Shown piece after piece: positions 26,381-35,685 of a stretch of 64,000 nt of DNA. Each line of letters begins with the position of its first letter. Within the stretch, counting starts at the first letter, position 1. The position numbers were made by a program, and so were the translations under genes. The notes beneath the pieces are model-generated. The model saw nothing but the letters and a program-made list of their open reading frames with translations. It had not been told where the DNA came from and did not search any database. Source of the stretch: Pseudosporangium ferrugineum (GTDB taxonomy: Bacteria; Actinomycetota; Actinomycetes; Mycobacteriales; Micromonosporaceae); assembly GCF_003002065.1 (NCBI RefSeq), contig NZ_PVZG01000004.1, forward strand, positions 124,001 to 188,000, given 5' to 3'.

Positions 26381-27381
26381 TGCTCCTTGACCACCGGCAG
26401 GCTCCTCGCCAGGTCCAGGACCGCCTCCTCGGCGGGACGCGGGGTCCAGCCGAGGACCTTACGGGCCTTCTCCCCGGACGCCTCCCGCACGACCCCCAGC
26501 TCCGACACGGCCAGCGCGGCGCGATCGTCGAAGCGGCCGGCCAGGCGTACGACCCAGTCGGGCATCGTGCGGGCCGGCACGCGCTCGGCCACCTCGCCCA
26601 GGCGCTCGCGCAGCAGGGCGGCGATCTGCGGCAGGGTGAGGACGCCCGCGGCGGCCAGGAAGCGCTCACCGGCGGCGGCCGGGTCGGTCATCGCGCGGAC
26701 GTGCAGGTCCGCCACGTCGCGGACGTCCACGACGGACAGGGTCATCTTCGGCACCGCGCGCATGGCGCCGCGCAGCAGGCCGTCGACGAGGGCGGCGTAG
26801 AGCGAGAGGTCCGGACCCAGCGCCGGCCCGAACACCGCCGCCGGGTTGACGACGGCGAGCTCCATGTCGCCGCCCCGCACGAGGTCCCAGGCGGCGCGCT
26901 CCGCGGCCAGCTTCGATTTCGGGTACGCCGCCATGGCCCCGCCGGCGGGATCGCTCCAGTCGTCCTCGGTGAACACCCGCCGGTTGCCGTGGCCGTACTT
27001 GACCGCGGCGAAGGACGAGGTCAGCACCGTACGCCGGACCCCGGCGCCCCGGGCGGCCCGCAGCACCCGCAGCGCACCCTGCCGGGCCGGCTCGATGACC
27101 TCGTCCTCGTGCCGGGGCTTGGCCTGCGGCACCGGCGAGGCGACGTGCAGCACGTAGTCGCAGCCGGCCGCCGCCGCGTCCCAGCCGTCGTCGCTCATGA
27201 GATCCGCGACGGCGAAGGTGAGCGCCTCACCGTCCTCGCCGGTCATCGCGCGCACGTCCGCCTCGCGCCGGGGCGAGCGCACGGTCGTGCGTACCCGGAA
27301 GCCCTGCTGCAGCAGCCGCGCGACGCAGTGCGCGGCGATGAAGCCGGACCCGCCGGTCACCAGAACCAGTTCGCCACCCAT
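26356..27381 (-). CDS. NAD(P)-dependent epimerase/dihydroflavonol-reductase-like protein
   Basis: A 341-residue extended short-chain dehydrogenase. The N-terminal nucleotide motif is VLVTGGSGFIAAHCVARLL. The active site shows the Ser of LTSSFAAV and the YxxxK pair in AAYPKSKLAAE. The YVLHVAS strand and VVNPAAVFGP block fit the dihydroflavonol-4-reductase/cinnamoyl-CoA reductase group, which in bacteria reduces varied aldehydes and ketones. ATG 27381 is preceded by a GGAG site. The 3' end lies inside the 41-bp tandem repeat. Confidence 0.9.
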   Translation of the reverse strand: MGGELVLVTGGSGFIAAHCVARLLQQGFRVRTTVRSPRREADVRAMTGEDGEALTFAVADLMSDDGWDAAAAGCDYVLHVASPVPQAKPRHEDEVIEPARQGALRVLRAARGAGVRRTVLTSSFAAVKYGHGNRRVFTEDDWSDPAGGAMAAYPKSKLAAERAAWDLVRGGDMELAVVNPAAVFGPALGPDLSLYAALVDGLLRGAMRAVPKMTLSVVDVRDVADLHVRAMTDPAAAGERFLAAAGVLTLPQIAALLRERLGEVAERVPARTMPDWVVRLAGRFDDRAALAVSELGVVREASGEKARKVLGWTPRPAEEAVLDLARSLPVVKEHPAGAATA

Positions 27382-27524
27382 GCCCGTCTCCGTTCCCTGC
27401 CGGCGGGCCGGCAGGTCCGGCCGTCGGCAGCCCGAGGGTACGGCGGCGGGCACGGGCGTTGAAGCCCCGGCGGCGGAACGGGTCCGGCTGACGGGCCGTC
27501 GCTGCCCGATCCCCCCGGAGCCGG

Positions 27525-28409
27525 CTACTCGGAGAACCTCGTCACCGACAGCACCCGGTCCCACCGGGCGGCGGCCAGGTCGTCGTGGCGGATCGCGAAG
27601 CTTCCGACGTAGAACTCGTCGTCCAGCAGGAAACGGGCCAGCGAGACCCATTCGCCCGCCAGGCGGTGCGCCTCATCGTCCACATGGGAGTACCACTTCG
27701 CGACCGGGATTGTGATCTCGCCGGCCTTCTCGCGTCCCGCGAGGACCTGCTCCGCGATGCTCCTGACCACCTCGTCGGCGGCGTACCCGCCGAGGACGGC
27801 GCTGGCGAGCCCCTCGGCCGGCCAGAGGGCGCGGGCCAGCGCGCGCAGTTCGTCGCGGTGCGGCAACGCGTCCAGCACCTGCCGGCGGTGCGGCGACAGG
27901 TCGTCCTCGTCCTCGTAGTCGTCGTCCTCGTCGTCGTCCTCGTCGTCCTCGTCGAGCCACTCGGGCAGGGCCACCCCGACGACCGCGTGGAGGTCGTACT
28001 GTTCGCCGGCGAACTCGTAGTGGTACGGCGTGGACGCGACCTCGGTCCCGGCGCCGGCCGGCACGTGCACGACCCGCGCGTACGCCTGCTCCCCGCGGCT
28101 CTCCTCGTGGTCCTTCTCGTGGTTCAGGAAGAACAGCAGGGAGCCGTCCGCCGGCAGTCCGAGCCCGTCGGCCCGCGGCAGCGCCGCGCAGTCCACGGAG
28201 AAGACGAACGGGAGCGGCCTGGCCCCGTCGGACGGCCACTGCGCCCCCACCGGCAACCGGGGCAGGCCGCCGTATCGCCCGGCCGGGCTGTCGCCGGCGC
28301 CCCCGAGCAGCCGGATCGAGAACCGCAGGTGCGCGGCGAAGGTGCTGATCTCATCGTCCGCGATGCCCGCTTCGAGCGCCGCCCGGCGGAACTGTTCCTG
28401 AAGATCCAT
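27525..28409 (-). CDS. DUF1963-family protein
   Basis: A 294-residue cytoplasmic protein. The block GGLPRLPVGAQWPSDGARPL, followed by FSVDCAALPRADGLGLPADG and LLFFLNHE, is characteristic of DUF1963 (YwqG-like) proteins, whose function is unknown. A run of 16-18 acidic residues around residue 155 (DEDDEDDDEDDDYEDEDD) is an unusual low-complexity insertion caused by GAC/GAG repeats. It starts at ATG 28409. It is not obviously linked to its neighbours. Confidence 0.8.
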   Translation of the reverse strand: MDLQEQFRRAALEAGIADDEISTFAAHLRFSIRLLGGAGDSPAGRYGGLPRLPVGAQWPSDGARPLPFVFSVDCAALPRADGLGLPADGSLLFFLNHEKDHEESRGEQAYARVVHVPAGAGTEVASTPYHYEFAGEQYDLHAVVGVALPEWLDEDDEDDDEDDDYEDEDDLSPHRRQVLDALPHRDELRALARALWPAEGLASAVLGGYAADEVVRSIAEQVLAGREKAGEITIPVAKWYSHVDDEAHRLAGEWVSLARFLLDDEFYVGSFAIRHDDLAAARWDRVLSVTRFSE

Positions 28410-28447
28410 GGCCCGGAATGGTGCCAGATCACGACAACGGCGTTCGC

Positions 28448-29074
28448 TCAGCCCGCGGCGGACGAGTTCGCGGCCTGGACGACCCGGTGCAGGGCGGGCC
28501 CGGCCGGGCCGCTGACCTCGGTCAGCTGCGCGATGCGCCGCTCGCTCGCCCGCCTGGCCCTGCGGTCGAGCACCAGGGTGAGCTCGCCGGCGGCGACGAT
28601 GGCCACCAGGGCGGCGTCCTGGGGGTCGACCCGGCCGGTGGGCTCCTTGAGGGCGGTTCGCACCCGGGCGAGAAGCTCCTTCCGTACGCGGGGATCGCGG
28701 ATCGTCACCCGGGTGACCGGGAACAGTCCGAGGACCCGGCGGGGTTCGAGGCGCACCCAGCCGTCGTCGGCGAGCTGGCGGCGGACGGCCGCGATGGTCG
28801 CGCGGTGCCCGCGGCCGACCCAGGACTGCCATGTGCGCGGCCGGGCACCGGCGATCTCCGCGAGCAGCCCGTCGAGCACGGGATCGCCGCCGGAATACCG
28901 GCCCTCGACGGCGGCGCGACCGCGGACGTCGGTGAGGTTCCCCGCGAGATAGAGGTCGGCGAGGGCGGCGGCGCGCAGCATGGAGCCGAGATGGGTGCCC
29001 GTCCGCACCCGGCCCTTGGCGGGGTCGTGGGCCAGCAGGAAGACCCGCTGGGCGAGGCTGGTGGGAACGGCCAT
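28448..29074 (-). CDS. GPP34 (Golgi phosphoprotein 3-like) protein
   Basis: A 208-residue protein of the GPP34 family, related to eukaryotic GOLPH3, which binds phosphoinositides. The sequence opens with SLAQRVFLLAHDPAKGRV and LRAAALADLYLAGNL; the middle holds DDGWVRLEPRRVLGLFPVTR, typical of the family. In actinomycetes these proteins are often next to SPFH genes. The ATG at 29074 lies one base after the stop of the ribbon-helix-helix gene, so three genes are coupled: SPFH, regulator, GPP34. Expected to act at the membrane surface. Confidence 0.85.
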   Translation of the reverse strand: MAVPTSLAQRVFLLAHDPAKGRVRTGTHLGSMLRAAALADLYLAGNLTDVRGRAAVEGRYSGGDPVLDGLLAEIAGARPRTWQSWVGRGHRATIAAVRRQLADDGWVRLEPRRVLGLFPVTRVTIRDPRVRKELLARVRTALKEPTGRVDPQDAALVAIVAAGELTLVLDRRARRASERRIAQLTEVSGPAGPALHRVVQAANSSAAG

Positions 29075-29075
29075 G

Positions 29076-29291
29076 TCACTCACCTTCCGGTTCGGGTGTG
29101 GCGGGCGGCCTGCCGGGCCCCCGCATCCGGCCGACCCCGCCGGGGAGGCGGCCGGCGTCGGCGAGGGCCTTGCGCAGGAGGAACTCGATCTGGCCGTTGG
29201 TGCTGCGCAGGTCGTCCCCGGCCCAGCGCGCGAGGGCGTCGTGCACGGCCGGATCCAGCCGGAGCAGGAGTTTCTTGCGCTCGGTAGCCAT
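29076..29291 (-). CDS. Small ribbon-helix-helix (Arc-type) protein
   Basis: A 71-residue protein. KKLLLRLDPAVHDALARWAG followed by LRSTNGQIEFLLRKAL has the strand-helix-helix pattern of Arc/MetJ or HicB-antitoxin DNA-binding proteins; a Gly/Pro-rich tail follows. It sits 4 bp after the SPFH gene and one base before GPP34. It could be the autoregulator of the operon, possibly through the inverted repeat at 30242. No toxin-like gene is adjacent. Confidence 0.75.
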   Translation of the reverse strand: MATERKKLLLRLDPAVHDALARWAGDDLRSTNGQIEFLLRKALADAGRLPGGVGRMRGPGRPPATPEPEGE

Positions 29292-29295
29292 GGTC

Positions 29296-30207
29296 CTAGT
29301 TGTAGAGGGTGCCCGCGTTGACGACGGGCTGGGCGTCCCGGTCGCCGCACAGGACCACCAGGAGGTTGCTGACCATCGCGGCCTTCCGCTCCTCGTCGAG
29401 GTCGACGACGTGGTTCTCGGCGAGGCGGAGCAGGGCCATCTCCACCATGCCCACCGCGCCCTCGACGATCCGGGCCCGGGCGGCGACGATGGCGTTCGCC
29501 TGCTGCCGGCGGAGCATGGCGTGGGCGATCTCGGGCGAGTACGCGAGCCGGGTCAGCCGGGACTCGACGATCTTCACCCCGGCGGCGGCCACCCGTACCC
29601 CGATCTCCTCCGACAGCCGCGCGGTGATCTCGTCGGCGTTGTCGCGCAGGGACATCCGGGCCGTGTCGTGGGAGTCGTACGAATAACTGTTGGCGATGTG
29701 CCGGACGGCGGTCTCGGTCTGGATGGCGACGAACTCGATGAAGTCGTCGACCTCGAAGACGGCGCGGGCGGTGTCCTCCACCTGCCAGACCACGACGGCG
29801 GCGATCTCGATCGGGTTGCCGTCGGCGTCGTTCACCTTGAGCACGTCGGTCTCGTGGTTGCGGATCCGGGTGGACACCTTGCGCCGGGCGGTGAGCGGGT
29901 TGACCCAGCGCAGCCCGTCGGTGCGGACCGTGCCGGTGTAGCGGCCGAGAAGCTGAAGGACGCGGGCCTCGCCGGGCGCGACCGGGGTGAGCCCCGCCGC
30001 GACGATCAGCGCGCCGAGCACCAGCACGGCACCGAGCGCCACCAGGGCGGCGACGACCGCGGCGCTGTCCTGCCGCGCGCCGGCGATGACCAGGACGACG
30101 CCGGCGATGAGGACCAGGACGGACAGGAAGAGGACCGGCCAGCCCGAGGCGCCCCGGGCGATGCGCTCACGGACCTGCGGGGCGGGCAGGTCGAGGTGTT
30201 CCGTCAT
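29296..30207 (-). CDS. SPFH-domain (stomatin/flotillin-like) membrane protein
   Basis: A 303-residue protein. Two membrane helices lie near the N-terminus ([21 protein letters not shown] and [21 protein letters not shown]), followed by an SPFH domain with [20 protein letters not shown] and [20 protein letters not shown]. The later helical part ([20 protein letters not shown]) is typical of membrane-organising prohibitin homologues. It likely assembles in membrane microdomains. ATG 30207 has a GGGAG site. It starts 47 bp after the NACHT gene and may be co-transcribed with it or use the repeat-containing promoter just upstream. Confidence 0.92.
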   Translation of the reverse strand: MTEHLDLPAPQVRERIARGASGWPVLFLSVLVLIAGVVLVIAGARQDSAAVVAALVALGAVLVLGALIVAAGLTPVAPGEARVLQLLGRYTGTVRTDGLRWVNPLTARRKVSTRIRNHETDVLKVNDADGNPIEIAAVVVWQVEDTARAVFEVDDFIEFVAIQTETAVRHIANSYSYDSHDTARMSLRDNADEITARLSEEIGVRVAAAGVKIVESRLTRLAYSPEIAHAMLRRQQANAIVAARARIVEGAVGMVEMALLRLAENHVVDLDEERKAAMVSNLLVVLCGDRDAQPVVNAGTLYN

Positions 30208-30241
30208 GACGGCTCCCTTCACGATGATGATGTCTAGAGAC

Positions 30242-30254
30242 TATCAAAGTGATA
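30242..30254. promoter_or_regulatory. Inverted repeat TATCA-AAG-TGATA
   Basis: A perfect 5-3-5 inverted repeat sits 35 bp upstream of the SPFH start, in an AT-rich patch (about 30231-30262) that contrasts with the surrounding DNA. It is a candidate operator or promoter element of the SPFH/RHH/GPP34 unit. The small ribbon-helix-helix protein is the nearest candidate ligand. Confidence 0.5.
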
Positions 30255-33200
30255 TCACATTTCCAAGACGCCGGAATCGTCGTCGGCCGCTTGCCCCGCG
30301 CTCAGGCCCCTCAGGTCCGAGACGAGCCGGGCGCCGGGCGGGTCGCCGGCGGCTCCGGAGGTCACCAGGCAGTGGACCGCGCTCGACGCCGCGACCGGGC
30401 TGAGGATCGCCCCACCGACGAGCTCGCCGACGATGCGTAACACCGTTTCCGGGGGCATCCGGTGGGCATCGGCGCGCATGGCGCCCAGCAGGAGCTCGGT
30501 GGCCCCCCTGCACTCGGCCGGCAGGCCGCCCCGCCTCAGGTCCGTCGCCGCCTCCGCCACCTCGGCGTACGCCGCGAGCGCCTCGTCGAGCGAGGACGCC
30601 ACCCACATCCGGACGAGGCTGTGTGCCACCGATCGGTGGTCGCCCGCGTGGGCGGAGAACCGGGTCAGCGCGCCGGGCACGAGATGGAGCAACGGCTCCA
30701 CGGCGTGCAGCAGCGCGTCGTCGCTCAGGTGGTTGGTCAGCACCATGGACCGCACGGCCGTGGCCATCTCGACGGCGGCCTCGAAGCCTTCCTCGCCGCG
30801 CCCGCCGGGCTCCCGCCGGTTGAGCCAGTAGACGTCCACCGGTTCCGGGAAATCGGGGGCCCACTCGCGGGTGTAGCACAGGACGATGTCGCGGCGCCCC
30901 TCGTGCCGGACGCGGGTGACCCGGAGAACCTCGATGGCGTCCATCCACATGTCGCCGGGGACGGCGGCCTGCCACTGCAGCGCCGAGTTGCGCAGCAGGG
31001 CAGCGGGGTCGTCCTCGCCGGGGAACAGCTCGGACGCCCGCACGTCGGCACCGCAGGCGGCGGTGAGCAGGAGCAGGTTGAACGAGTACGTGGCCATCCA
31101 GTGGTCGATGCGCTTGGCGACGGGACGGTAGCGGCTCTCGGCGTACCGGGGGCGGGTCAGGGCCTCGGCGGTGCGATCGACGAGCCACGCGCGGACCTCG
31201 TCGCGGCCGGGCCCGTCGAGCAGGCCCTTGACGAACCGTACGACCGTGGCGCGGGCGGTCAGCGGCGTGAAGCCGAGCAGGGAGCGGAGCAGGTCGTCCC
31301 CGCCGCCCGGCGTGCCCGAGGACGACGCCAGGGCGCCCGGCACCGTCCGCGCCTGCGCGTCGCGGACCGCCCGGACGACGAGCCGGGCCACGAGATACTC
31401 GCCGAACGTCGCATGCAGGAACTCGTACGTCCGCCGTACGTGATCGTCAAGGACGGCCTGGGCCCGCTGGATGAAGAAGAACCGTCCGACCATCTCCTGA
31501 CCGGCGGTGAGCGAGCCGCGCAACGCCCCGCCCCGCCCGGCGGGCGACGCGGCGATACCGAGGCCGTCGAGGTCGGCGTCGAGCTCGCCCTCGGTGATCC
31601 ACAGCCGCAGGCGGTGGAACATCGCGAAGGCGACCACCGACAGGCGCAGAAGCTCCTGCTCGACCAGCTCCGGCACGGCCGCCTCGGGCTGCGCCCCGTG
31701 CACCCGCCGCACCTCGCGCTCGGCGAAGGACGCCAGCAGCCGCTCGTAGAGCTGGCCGCTCTCGATCGCCGCGCCGTCCGGCAGCGCGTTGCCGGTGGCG
31801 TGGTAGAGCGCGAGCATGAGCAGCAGCAACGGCTGCTCGGCGAGGATCCGGTAGCGCAGGGCCAGCTCGGGCGCCAGCGGCCGGGCGAGCCCGCCGGTCG
31901 CGTTCCAGACGCTCAGCCAGCGCTCGATCTGGGCGCCGTCGAACGGCTCGAGGCGTACGGCGAGCGCCCCGGCGGGCAGGCGCGCACGGTCGGCGACGGC
32001 GATCCGGGTGGTGACCAGGACCGCGACCGGGCGGCCCAGCGCCGCCTCCCGCTGCTGGAACCGGGCGACCCGCTGGAGGTAGCCGGAGTGGTGCCGGCCG
32101 GCGGCCTGGAGCAGCTCGTCGAAACCGTCGAGCAGAATCACCGGCAGGGCGCCGCCGGCGTCGCGGGAGAGCTCCGCCCACGACACCGTCTCGCCGATCG
32201 CGTGCCGCAGCGCCCCCTCCACCTGGTCCTGGATCTCCGCCTCGGCCGGCACCTCGCGCAGCGCGACCCGGCAGGCGAAGAAGTCGCCCGCGGGCAGGCG
32301 GGCCGCGAAGATCCGCGTCAGCGACGACTTGCCGGCGCCCGGCTGGCCGAGCAGGAGCATCGGTGCCTCGGTGGCCCGGGTCGTGGTCAGGTGGACGGCC
32401 AGGAACGCGGCGAAGTCCGTACGCACCGGGGCGTCGCGCCACCACTGCTCGTCCGCGGGATGGGCGCCCCGACCCGCGGCCTTGACCCGGAAGCGTGGAT
32501 CCAGGTACGCGGCCCCGAGCGTCGGCAGCGGCTGGTCGCCGGTGTCGCCGCCGAGCACCGGGCGGTCGAGTTCGGCACGGTACACGCGGGCCAGCGCGGC
32601 CCGCTGACGGCCCGGGGCGCGGCCCGAGGCGGCGCTGAGCAGCAGCTCCTCCAGCCGGTGCAGGCCGCGGGCGGTGGCGCGCGCCTCGAGGCGGTCGGCC
32701 CAGAGCGCGAACTCGGGGATCTCCCCGGCGAGACGGCGGTGCACCTCGTCGTAGCGGTCCACGGCCGCGCCGGGGAGCCGGCGCTCCAGCAGGCCGGTCA
32801 CGGTGCGGCGGGCGCGCTCGTCGGCCTCGTCCCAGACGGCGAGGCCGGGCAGGTGGGCCGCCAGGCGCGCGGCCTCCCCGGCGAACCAGGCCCGCAGGTG
32901 GCCGAGGAGCGTCTCGTACGGCACGTCCGGCGACGGCAGGGGTACGGCGGGGAGCCGGTCGACCAGCGTGCCCTGCCCCGCGCCGGCGACGAGGCCGAGC
33001 TGCTCGTCGCGGGTGAAGGCGGGCACGCGGAGGCCGGAGCCGGCCAGGCACGCGTCGGCCTCCTCGAAGAAGGCGGCGACCACCAGCACCGCGTGGGCGG
33101 CCTGCAGCCGTTCGCTGCGTTCGTGGCGGCCCAGTCCCCGTACGGAATCTCCGATCTTCGCGGCGACCAGGCCGCCGAGCCGGATCACCTCGGTCTTGGC

Positions 33201-33344
33201 GTCGAAGAGGCTGATCGCGAGGTCGCTGCCGCCCGCGGTCGCCACGCTGAGCACGCCGCCGAGAAGGTTGTCGACGGCCCTGCCCACCGGGCCGGAGCCG
33301 CTCAGGAGCTTGACGGCATCGGAGTAGGACAGGCTGTTCGGCAT
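30255..33344 (-). CDS. NACHT-domain NTPase (STAND, NLR-like)
   Basis: A 1,029-residue protein. The first 330 residues are helical, resembling the N-terminal helical domain found before NACHT modules in actinomycetes. The NACHT domain is clear: Walker A LLGQPGAGKSSL with Lys339, Walker B VILLDGFDEL, and sensor VLVTTRIA, then a winged-helix-like FEFLHATFGEYLVARL segment (YEFLHATFGEYL here). The C-terminal third has no recognisable repeats. Bacterial NACHT proteins are signalling NTPases, several with antiphage activity; no nuclease or protease effector domain is seen here, so the output is unknown. It is upstream of the SPFH operon on the same strand. Confidence 0.9.
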   Translation of the reverse strand: MPNSLSYSDAVKLLSGSGPVGRAVDNLLGGVLSVATAGGSDLAISLFDAKTEVIRLGGLVAAKIGDSVRGLGRHERSERLQAAHAVLVVAAFFEEADACLAGSGLRVPAFTRDEQLGLVAGAGQGTLVDRLPAVPLPSPDVPYETLLGHLRAWFAGEAARLAAHLPGLAVWDEADERARRTVTGLLERRLPGAAVDRYDEVHRRLAGEIPEFALWADRLEARATARGLHRLEELLLSAASGRAPGRQRAALARVYRAELDRPVLGGDTGDQPLPTLGAAYLDPRFRVKAAGRGAHPADEQWWRDAPVRTDFAAFLAVHLTTTRATEAPMLLLGQPGAGKSSLTRIFAARLPAGDFFACRVALREVPAEAEIQDQVEGALRHAIGETVSWAELSRDAGGALPVILLDGFDELLQAAGRHHSGYLQRVARFQQREAALGRPVAVLVTTRIAVADRARLPAGALAVRLEPFDGAQIERWLSVWNATGGLARPLAPELALRYRILAEQPLLLLMLALYHATGNALPDGAAIESGQLYERLLASFAEREVRRVHGAQPEAAVPELVEQELLRLSVVAFAMFHRLRLWITEGELDADLDGLGIAASPAGRGGALRGSLTAGQEMVGRFFFIQRAQAVLDDHVRRTYEFLHATFGEYLVARLVVRAVRDAQARTVPGALASSSGTPGGGDDLLRSLLGFTPLTARATVVRFVKGLLDGPGRDEVRAWLVDRTAEALTRPRYAESRYRPVAKRIDHWMATYSFNLLLLTAACGADVRASELFPGEDDPAALLRNSALQWQAAVPGDMWMDAIEVLRVTRVRHEGRRDIVLCYTREWAPDFPEPVDVYWLNRREPGGRGEEGFEAAVEMATAVRSMVLTNHLSDDALLHAVEPLLHLVPGALTRFSAHAGDHRSVAHSLVRMWVASSLDEALAAYAEVAEAATDLRRGGLPAECRGATELLLGAMRADAHRMPPETVLRIVGELVGGAILSPVAASSAVHCLVTSGAAGDPPGARLVSDLRGLSAGQAADDDSGVLEM

Positions 33345-33393
33345 CCGTCCATCATGGCGTGACGCCCGGCCCGGGCGGGGCCCGCCGGCTACC

Positions 33394-33768
33394 TCAGAGG
33401 TCGACGATCTCGCGGCCCAGGGGCCAGAAGGCGGCGGGGACGAGCTTGAAGTTGGCGATGCCGAACGGGATGCCGATGATCGTGACGCACTGGGCGACCC
33501 CGGCGACGATGTGCGTCAGTGCGAGCCACCAGCCCGCCACGATCACCCAGACCACGTTGGCGGCGCCCGAGGCGACGCCCGCGTCGGGGCGGCTCACGAC
33601 GGTGCGCCCGAACGGCCACAGGGAGTAGGCCGCCAGGCGCAGCGACGCGACGCCGAACGGGATGGTCACGATCAGCGCGAAGCAGATCAGGGCCGCCAGC
33701 CCGTAGCCGAGGGCGAGGACGAAGCCGCTGCCGAAGATGAACCACAGGACGTTCAGGATAAAGCGCAT
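33394..33768 (-). CDS. YccF-domain membrane protein
   Basis: A 124-residue membrane protein containing two copies of the YccF motif: IPFGVASLRLAAYSLWPFGR and, later, IPFGIANFKLVPAAFWPLGR, each behind hydrophobic helices. YccF proteins are of unknown function. ATG 33768 is preferred to the upstream in-frame start since the protein begins directly at the first membrane helix. It lies between the NACHT gene and spo0M-like gene. Confidence 0.88.
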   Translation of the reverse strand: MRFILNVLWFIFGSGFVLALGYGLAALICFALIVTIPFGVASLRLAAYSLWPFGRTVVSRPDAGVASGAANVVWVIVAGWWLALTHIVAGVAQCVTIIGIPFGIANFKLVPAAFWPLGREIVDL

Positions 33769-33807
33769 GGGTTCAGCATGACCCGGCCCCGCCAACCCGG
33801 CGGCCGG

Positions 33808-34773
33808 CTACTCCTCGCCCTCGTCCTCGAAGACCTCGTCCATGACCTCGCCGGCCAGGTAGCCGGCCGCGAGCCCGCCGACGACCCCGGCCGCCACGCC
33901 GGCGCCGTGGCCGTGGCCGTGACCGTGGCGGTAGTGGCCGTGGTAGCCCCCGGGCGCGTACCCGGGCGCTCCGCCCGGCGCGTACCCGGGCAGACTCTGG
34001 CGGTGCTCGACGGCCTGGCGCACCCAGCCGTCGACGACCTGGGTGAAGTCGACGGTGTCGGCGTCCGCGTGGGGCACGGTGTAGCGGCCGTAGCTGTCGT
34101 GCCCGCCGCTGAACATGCCGCCGCGCTTGTCGAACTCCAGCACGACGTCGACGGCGTGCGGGTTGGTGACGAACGTCAGCTCCACCTCGTTGATGCCGTG
34201 GGCGTAGTGCGGCGCCGGGTAGTACTCGATCTCCTGGTAGAACGGCAGCGTCTGGTGCACGCCGGCGATCCGCCCGTACTCCAGATCGGCGCCCTTGAAG
34301 ACGAAACCGAGCTGGGCGAACGCGTCCAGGATGCGCTGCTGCACCGGCAGCGGGTGGACCTGCACCGGGTCGAGGTCGCCCTTGTCCACGGCGCGGGCGA
34401 TGGCGACCTCCGTGCGCACCCCCATCACCATCCCCCGCAGCGGCTGACCGTAGACGGCGGTGACCGGCGTCTCCCACGGCAGCACCAGCTCGAACGGCAG
34501 GGACAGCTGCTGCCCGGCGGCCAGGCGCATCGGACCGCTCACCGGGTGCCGGTGGAACTCGCCGGTCGCGCCGTAGTCGCCACCGCCGCTCTCGACCTCG
34601 ATGCGGGTGACCAGCCCGAGGGTGATGTGCTCGAGCTCCGCGTCGGCGCTGCCTCCGGTAAGGTTGACCTGACCGGTGAGCGGTGCCCCGGGCTGCGCAC
34701 CCGGCTGGGACAGTACGGTGTCGACACTCGGGCCGCCCACGCCGAGGGCACCCAGCATCTTCTTAAAAACCAC
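33808..34773 (-). CDS. Spo0M (SpoOM) family protein
   Basis: A 321-residue cytoplasmic protein. The start VFKKMLGALGVGGPSVDTVL and an arrestin-like beta-sandwich (LTGQVNLTGGSADAELEHIT) match the Spo0M family, which affects sporulation control and stress in Bacillus and actinomycetes. The tail carries PGYAPGGAPGYAPGGYHGHY and a His/Gly run (HYRHGHGHGHGHG), then a small Gly/Ala hydrophobic segment. The start is GTG 34773 with AGGAGA upstream. Histidine-rich tail could bind metal; this is speculation. Confidence 0.88.
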   Translation of the reverse strand: MVFKKMLGALGVGGPSVDTVLSQPGAQPGAPLTGQVNLTGGSADAELEHITLGLVTRIEVESGGGDYGATGEFHRHPVSGPMRLAAGQQLSLPFELVLPWETPVTAVYGQPLRGMVMGVRTEVAIARAVDKGDLDPVQVHPLPVQQRILDAFAQLGFVFKGADLEYGRIAGVHQTLPFYQEIEYYPAPHYAHGINEVELTFVTNPHAVDVVLEFDKRGGMFSGGHDSYGRYTVPHADADTVDFTQVVDGWVRQAVEHRQSLPGYAPGGAPGYAPGGYHGHYRHGHGHGHGAGVAAGVVGGLAAGYLAGEVMDEVFEDEGEE

Positions 34774-34858
34774 GTCTATCTCCTGCGATGAGAGCCGTCA
34801 TCAACCGGGACGAACGTAGCGAACCTCGCTGAGTGATTGCTGATAACCGGCGCCGCCC

Positions 34859-35647
34859 TCACGCCGCGCGCAGCGTGCCCCCGTCCACCGTCCAGTTCGA
34901 GCCGACAGCGCTCGGCATCGTCGGCGATGCCAGCAGCAGCACCGCACGGGCGATCTCGTCCGGCTCCACCAGGACGCCGGTGAGCATGCCGTTGTGCTCC
35001 GGCAGGCCGGCCAGCAGCGCCGCGTGATCGACGCCCATGCTCGCGGCCAGCCGTGCCCCGTAGCCGTCCGCGCCCTCCATCAGCGACGTGCGGGTGGTGC
35101 CGGGCGTGACGACGTTGACCCGCACCCCCTCGCCGGTCACCTTCTCGGCGAGCCCGCGGGAGAACGTGTTCACCGCCGCCTTGGCGGCCGCATAGGGCAG
35201 CGGGGCGCCCCGCGGGTCGCGGGCGCTGGCCGAGCCGATGGTGACGACGGCGCCGCGCGAGCGGATCAGGGCCGGCAGCGCGGCCCGGGTGGTCCGGACG
35301 GCCGAACGCAGGTTGAGGTCGAGGATGTAGTCCCAGGTGTCGTCGTCGCCGTCGAGCGGATCCTCGAGCGAACCCTCCGGCGGGACGCCACCGCCCGCGT
35401 TGTTGACGAGCACGTCGAGGCGGGGGTCGGCGGCCAGCGCCGCACCGACCGCACGCCGCGGCCCGCCGGGCTCGGACAGGTCCGCGGACAGGAAGGTGGC
35501 GCCGGTCGCTTCGAGCTCGGGAGTGCAGCTCCGAGACACGGCGACGACGTCGGCACCCTCGGCGACGAACGCCCGCACGATCGCGAGACCGATGCCCCTG
35601 CTCGCCCCGGTGACCAGGACACGCTTACCCGCAAGTTCAAGATTCAT
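34859..35647 (-). CDS. Short-chain dehydrogenase/reductase (SDR)
   Basis: A 262-residue classical SDR. The nucleotide-binding motif TGASRGIG is at residues 14-21, NNAGG at about 87, the catalytic Ser in VVTIGSASARD and YAAAK, and the C-terminal NWTVDGGTL is typical of fungal/bacterial oxidoreductases of the FabG type. It is divergent from the TetR gene, and the operator-like repeat lies just upstream of its start, so it is very likely repressed by that TetR. Substrate unknown. Confidence 0.92.
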   Translation of the reverse strand: MNLELAGKRVLVTGASRGIGLAIVRAFVAEGADVVAVSRSCTPELEATGATFLSADLSEPGGPRRAVGAALAADPRLDVLVNNAGGGVPPEGSLEDPLDGDDDTWDYILDLNLRSAVRTTRAALPALIRSRGAVVTIGSASARDPRGAPLPYAAAKAAVNTFSRGLAEKVTGEGVRVNVVTPGTTRTSLMEGADGYGARLAASMGVDHAALLAGLPEHNGMLTGVLVEPDEIARAVLLLASPTMPSAVGSNWTVDGGTLRAA

Positions 35648-35685
35648 ACCGACAACTGCATCACATCCGTACGTCCGAAGTCAGA

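Noticed and set aside
27895..27960. GTC/GTCCTC-rich simple repeat as a possible regulatory or CRISPR-like repeat
   Set aside because: It is the antisense of GAC/GAG codons that encode the acidic run of the DUF1963 protein.
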